Assembly (NCBI GenBank): GCA_900557505.1
Contig: USTC01000032.1
Coordinates: forward strand, 1-8,433
Direction of reading: 5' to 3'
DNA from: an uncultured Collinsella sp.
GTDB taxonomy: Bacteria > Actinomycetota > Coriobacteriia > Coriobacteriales > Coriobacteriaceae
DNA: 8,433 nt
The notes beneath the pieces were generated by a model. That model ran no database searches. It was not told where the DNA came from and saw only the letters and a program-made list of their open reading frames with translations. Below, one piece after another: positions 5,517 through 8,433 of the stretch. The translations under genes were made by a program, and so were the position numbers. Position 1 is the first letter of the stretch, and each line of letters opens with the position of its first letter.

Positions 5517-5533
5517 AGCTGGGGATTCGAACC
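5517..5533 (-). repeat. 17-bp inverted copy of the tRNA-Ser T-arm/acceptor junction
   Basis: AGCTGGGGATTCGAACC is the exact reverse complement of tRNA-Ser bases 5437-5453 (T stem, T loop and first acceptor bases). It starts 15 bases after the tRNA terminator's T run. The same kind of inverted T-arm motif, shorter, follows both copies of the tRNA-Arg 3' end (1124-1134 and 1313-1324). Confidence 0.85.
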
Positions 5534-5536
5534 CTC

Positions 5537-5570
5537 AAAAAATGAGGCGCCCCGTTGGACGCCTCATTTT
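5537..5570 (-). terminator. Terminator of the D,D-carboxypeptidase gene
   Basis: Eleven-base-pair stem (5539-5549 with 5560-5570, AAAATGAGGCG / CGCCTCATTTT) around a 10-base loop. Read on the minus strand it ends in a run of six T's, 25 bases after the carboxypeptidase stop. It is symmetric enough (TTTT on the plus strand too) to act as a backstop for tRNA-Ser transcription. Confidence 0.85.
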
Positions 5571-5595
5571 GGTTCGATGTGATAACGCTTTGGCC

Positions 5596-6933
5596 CTACA
5601 TCTTGGGAGCCTTGGCTACGGTCTCGCTCTCGGCTGTGAGCGGGCGGTTGTCGATGCGGCGGCCCAGGCGGTCGAGCTTCACGAGCAGCCACTCGATGGG
5701 ATTGGGCCCCGTTCCTTCCTCGTCGGCAACCAGGTCCATGACGGCAATCTTGGTGCCGTCCTGCTTAAGCGTAACGCTGCCCACCTTATCGCCAACATGC
5801 ACCGTGCCCGAAAGGTCATCGTAGCTAACCTTTTCGGTCACTTCGCCGGCGAGTGAGAACACTGTTGCCTGTGCGGCGGGGTCGGCGAGCGTGGCATCGA
5901 TCGTCTTATCCGTCCAGTCGGTTTGGCCAATGCGCGCCATAAGCGGGTTGCCGTTGGCGGTCTTCTCCTGTGTATTGGCAATTGCGACCGTCACCTTGTG
6001 ACCGTAGTACCAGTTGGCAAGGGTCGCCGTATCGGTAAAGCGCTGATCGTTGGTTGTGGAGTTCAAAATAACGGTGTAGACCTCGTCGCCGTCGCGGTTG
6101 TAGGCGCTCGTAAAGCAATAGCCCGCGTCGTCGGTGGTGCCGGTCTTGCCGCCAATGTTTCCGTCCTGACCGAGCAAAACGTTGTGCGTGTCCATGGAAT
6201 GCGAATGGTCTGAGTCATCGGCGCCCGTGACCTCAATCCAAGAATCCTCGCTCGCGACGACTTCGCGAATCGTATCGTTTTTCATGGCCTCCCGCATCAT
6301 CAGTGCCACGTCATGTGCGGTTGAGTGCATGTCGCCGGCCCACTCATCAAAGTCCAGGCCGTGTGGGTTCTCAAAGACCGTGCCGGTGCAGCCGAGCTTT
6401 TTGGCGCGCTCGTTCATGGCCTTCACAAAGGTTGCCTCGGCGTCTTTGGTCTTGGGGTCGATCTTTTTGCCTACGTACTCGGCAAGCACGGTGGCGGCGT
6501 CGTTGCCCGAGGGGATCAACAGGCCGCGTAGTGCCTGCTCCACGGTGAGCTCGTCGCCTTCGAGCAGGCCGGCAGTCGAGTTGCCTACGGTGGCGGCAGC
6601 GTTGCTCACCGTGACCTTCTCGTCCATCTTGCAGTTTTCGACGGTCAGGATTGCGGTCATGACCTTGGTGATCGAGGCGATCTTGACCTGTTCATCGGCG
6701 CCGCGTCCATAGTAGACGGTGCCGTCCTTGCCCATAACAAGGGCATTCGTTGCCTCGATATCGGGCAGGTTTTCTGTCGTGATGCCGCGGACGTCGGCGG
6801 TCTTGCCGCAGACGTCGTCGGTCGTGAGCACTTGGGCGCCGGCGACGGTGGGCATGCCGGCAGCAAGAGCGATAGCGCAGACAAAGCCGGCGGCAAGCTG
6901 GGCGGAGCGCTTTGCAAAAGAGGTGAGGGACAT
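5596..6933 (-). CDS. dacA: Secreted D-alanyl-D-alanine carboxypeptidase (penicillin-binding protein, S11 family)
   Basis: Removes the terminal D-Ala from peptidoglycan pentapeptides outside the cell, limiting cross-linking. ATG 6933 is chosen because it opens a clear signal peptide (MSLTSFAKRS, then a hydrophobic run, likely cleavage after AGA at residue 33). The frame is open further upstream, but the 38 extra residues would bury the signal. Mature catalytic motifs in order: S87-I-T-K90 (nucleophile Ser87), S142-G-N144 and K263-T-G265, all intact and in the usual spacing for PBP5/DacA-type enzymes. A C-terminal beta domain follows (about 340-405), then IEWLLVKLDRLGRRI, perhaps an amphipathic anchor as in PBP5; there is no true membrane helix. 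The ribosome site is weak. TATACT on the minus strand (6976-6981) is a possible -10 without a good -35. The gene is single, ended by its own terminator, and divergent from a VanR-like regulator. dacA is a family-level symbol. Confidence 0.92.
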   Translation of the reverse strand: MSLTSFAKRSAQLAAGFVCAIALAAGMPTVAGAQVLTTDDVCGKTADVRGITTENLPDIEATNALVMGKDGTVYYGRGADEQVKIASITKVMTAILTVENCKMDEKVTVSNAAATVGNSTAGLLEGDELTVEQALRGLLIPSGNDAATVLAEYVGKKIDPKTKDAEATFVKAMNERAKKLGCTGTVFENPHGLDFDEWAGDMHSTAHDVALMMREAMKNDTIREVVASEDSWIEVTGADDSDHSHSMDTHNVLLGQDGNIGGKTGTTDDAGYCFTSAYNRDGDEVYTVILNSTTNDQRFTDTATLANWYYGHKVTVAIANTQEKTANGNPLMARIGQTDWTDKTIDATLADPAAQATVFSLAGEVTEKVSYDDLSGTVHVGDKVGSVTLKQDGTKIAVMDLVADEEGTGPNPIEWLLVKLDRLGRRIDNRPLTAESETVAKAPKM

Positions 6934-7052
6934 CACAGATTTCGCTTTCGACGGAATGGTCTCTTCTGGCACTAGAGTATATCGTTTGCCGGCGACGACG
7001 ATCGTTGCGTGCGCGCATGGCCCGCATTCGTGCTCGAACGGGCACAAGGGTG

Positions 7053-7068
7053 CTTAAGGCCGACTTAA
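7053..7068. promoter_or_regulatory. Candidate response-regulator site: CTTAA repeated at 11 bp
   Basis: CTTAA at 7053-7057 and 7064-7068, one 11-bp step apart (GCTTAAGGCCG then ACTTAATCACC). OmpR-family dimers typically bind direct repeats at this spacing. It lies in the 200-bp divergent region, about 40 bp upstream of the possible -10 of the regulator gene and 120 bp upstream of the carboxypeptidase start. The repeat is short, so chance is possible. Confidence 0.4.
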
Positions 7069-7107
7069 TCACCCACGCTTGTTGTGTGTGGTGTGCGCCC
7101 CCTCGGG

Positions 7108-7113
7108 CATAAT
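7108..7113 (+). promoter_or_regulatory. Possible -10 element of the two-component operon
   Basis: CATAAT, five of six to consensus, 20 bases before the start codon of the response regulator. No good -35 is found at 17 bp (TGTGTG), which would suit an activator-dependent promoter. Confidence 0.35.
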
Positions 7114-7133
7114 GGAGCGCGAGAGGAGCACGC

Positions 7134-7829
7134 ATGAACGAGCGCATACTGGTAGTTGATGACGAGAAGGCCATCGCCGACCTGGTTGGTATCTACCTTA
7201 CAAAGGAGGGCTTTGACGTCCAGATCGCCTACAGCGGGGCCGATGCGGCCAAGGCAATCCTGGAGCAAGAGTTTGACCTGGCACTGCTCGATGTCATGCT
7301 GCCCGATATCGACGGCTTTGAGCTGCTGCGTACCATCCGTGCCAGCCATACCTATCCCGTAATTATGTTGACGGCCCGCGATGCCCAGCAGGATAAGATC
7401 GAAGGCCTTTCTCTTGGCGCGGACGATTACGTGGTCAAGCCGTTCCGCCCGCTGGAGCTCATCGCGCGCGTTCATGCTCAGTTGCGCCGCTACACCAGCT
7501 ACGGTAGCCGCGCGCGGGCGACCGAGTCGCCGACCCTCCAGCTCGATGGCCTCGAGATCAACCGTGACGCTCGCTCCGTGACGGTGGACGGTGCGCCGGT
7601 GCGCCTCACGCCCATCGAGTATTCCATCTTGCTGTATCTGGCCGAGCATCGCGGCAGCGTAGTGCCCGTGGAGGACCTGTTCCGCGCGGTGTGGAACGAG
7701 GACTTTATGCCCGGCTCCAACAATACGGTGATGGTGCACATTCGTCACCTGCGCGAAAAGATCGGTGACGACGCTCAGAAGCCGCGTTTTATCAAAAACG
7801 TTTGGGGCGTCGGCTATATCATCGAATAA
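7134..7829 (+). CDS. VanR-like response regulator, OmpR/PhoB family, 231 aa
   Basis: DNA-binding response regulator. AGAGGAG (7122-7128) sits 5 bases before the ATG. The receiver domain (about 4-115) has the acidic pocket D9-D10, phospho-acceptor D53 (LLDVMLPDIDG), T80, Y99 and K102 (KPFRPLELIARV), all intact. The C-terminal winged helix (about 130-231) has SVTVDGAPVRLTPIEYSILL, recognition segment SNNTVMVHIRHLREK and the ending VWGVGYIIE. The run HTYPVIMLT, the KPFRPLELIARVHAQLRRY stretch and the recognition helix strongly recall VanR of glycopeptide-resistance clusters, so cell-wall sensing is a fair inference, but full-length similarity alone does not show glycopeptide resistance and no vanHAX genes are seen. 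It is followed 25 bases later by its sensor kinase and is divergent from a D,D-carboxypeptidase. Confidence 0.93.
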   Translation: MNERILVVDDEKAIADLVGIYLTKEGFDVQIAYSGADAAKAILEQEFDLALLDVMLPDIDGFELLRTIRASHTYPVIMLTARDAQQDKIEGLSLGADDYVVKPFRPLELIARVHAQLRRYTSYGSRARATESPTLQLDGLEINRDARSVTVDGAPVRLTPIEYSILLYLAEHRGSVVPVEDLFRAVWNEDFMPGSNNTVMVHIRHLREKIGDDAQKPRFIKNVWGVGYIIE

Positions 7830-7854
7830 CGCCTTTGTTAGCGAGGACATGGAC

Positions 7855-8433
7855 ATGACAAAAGACGATAAGCAGGCGTTTGAGGTGCCCGATCGGCTCT
7901 TTGAATACGTAAGGGCGGTCGTCGATAATCGCGCACTTGCGACGGTGCTGCTCTTTTTGCTGAGTCTGCTGCTGATCGGCATTGGTAACATCGCCGGTAT
8001 CTTGGCGGTGCTACTCATCGGCTTCTTGCTGATCGATCGCTTTGAAATCGTGCGCCGTTGCGTGGTGATCGGCGGTGCCGCGTGGGCCATGACGCTGGCG
8101 ATCGGCGCCATGGCGCTCGGTGGCATTGAGGGACCGGTGCTGTTCGATGCCGGCTTTGTATTCAACATGCTTGGCTTTGTCTTGGCGCTCGCCGTGTGCG
8201 TCCTGTTCTTTTGCGGCCGCGCTCTGTACTACCAGGGCTATGAGCAGGGTGAGCGGCATTCCGACCGCGTGCTTGCCGCCCGTATTCAGGACCGCCTGAT
8301 CGATCATCCTGACGCCTGGGATAACATCGACGGCGACTTCTTGGAGGTCGAGGGCGCCCTTAACCGCGTGCGTGACCGTGAGCGCAAGGTGCAGCAAGCT
8401 CTGCGTGACGAGTCTCATCGCAAGGACGATCTG
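7855..8433 (+). CDS. VanS-like sensor histidine kinase, N-terminal part (3' cut by window)
   Basis: The frame is open to the last base (193 codons). ATG 7855 is preferred because GAGGA (7843-7847) is 7 bases away; ATG 7849 would leave a spacing of only 1 base. The protein starts with a short polar segment. Then come hydrophobic stretches at about 28-60 (probably two helices as a hairpin), 69-89 and 101-120, so up to four membrane helices with almost no extracellular sensor domain. A charged helical linker follows (NRVRDRERKVQQALRDESHR), ending in RKDDL. In VanS-type kinases RKNDL is the start of the H-box, just before the phosphorylated histidine, so the window ends about nine residues short of it. 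The kinase assignment rests on that short match, the topology and the operon with the response regulator. Membrane-embedded sensing is likely. Confidence 0.85.
   Translation, partial: MTKDDKQAFEVPDRLFEYVRAVVDNRALATVLLFLLSLLLIGIGNIAGILAVLLIGFLLIDRFEIVRRCVVIGGAAWAMTLAIGAMALGGIEGPVLFDAGFVFNMLGFVLALAVCVLFFCGRALYYQGYEQGERHSDRVLAARIQDRLIDHPDAWDNIDGDFLEVEGALNRVRDRERKVQQALRDESHRKDDL

Noticed and set aside
6934..7047. 38-residue N-terminal extension of the carboxypeptidase
   Set aside because: It would place a Cys/His-rich polar stretch before an evident signal peptide and has no ribosome site; ATG 6933 is the natural start.
7065..8168. 367-codon minus-strand ORF
   Set aside because: Antisense shadow of the response regulator and kinase, both of which have intact family motifs on the plus strand.

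Overview
The window looks like chromosomal DNA of a gut actinobacterium of the class Coriobacteriia, most likely Collinsella or a close relative. This is inferred from the moderately high GC, the style of SerRS, the two-component pair and the D,D-carboxypeptidase, and from short tRNA operons with compact terminators. No 16S or other decisive marker is present, so genus is a guess.

Layout. 1-363: the 3' end of serS (seryl-tRNA synthetase), closed by a strong terminator. 421-912: a small unknown gene (125 aa) whose upstream region carries a near-consensus Gram-positive LexA/SOS box. 951-1430: tRNA-Arg(ACG) with promoter and terminator. It is followed, 190 bp on, by a second copy of the tRNA 3' end plus terminator that has no tRNA body; in place of the body lies a chain of GC-rich hairpins. 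1432-3863: a 765-aa unknown protein with a TPR-like C-terminus, translationally coupled to a possible 45-aa ORF. 3864-4219: a 356-bp non-coding region unusually rich in repeats. It holds two matched palindromes 32 bp apart, a tandem 14-bp repeat, and six TG(C/T)TAAA words spaced alternately 9 and 10 bp just before the next gene. 4220-5302: a P-loop ATPase of the AAA/STAND type with a C-terminal winged-helix region. 5328-5570: tRNA-Ser(GCT) with promoter and terminator, then a 17-bp inverted copy of the tRNA's own T-arm/acceptor sequence and a terminator serving the opposite strand. 5596-6933 (minus): a secreted penicillin-binding D-Ala-D-Ala carboxypeptidase. 7134-8433: a VanR-like response regulator and the start of its sensor kinase, divergent from the carboxypeptidase.

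How they fit. The right end is a coherent cell-wall module: a VanRS-like two-component system back to back with a peptidoglycan D,D-carboxypeptidase, with an 11-bp-phased direct repeat between them that could be the regulator's binding site. The two tRNA loci share an odd architecture: tRNA, terminator, then about 21-22 nt later an inverted T-arm motif. The middle (765-aa gene, small ORF, repeat-rich spacer, ATPase) is the least explained part of the window. I see no CRISPR array, transposase, integrase or complete mobile element.
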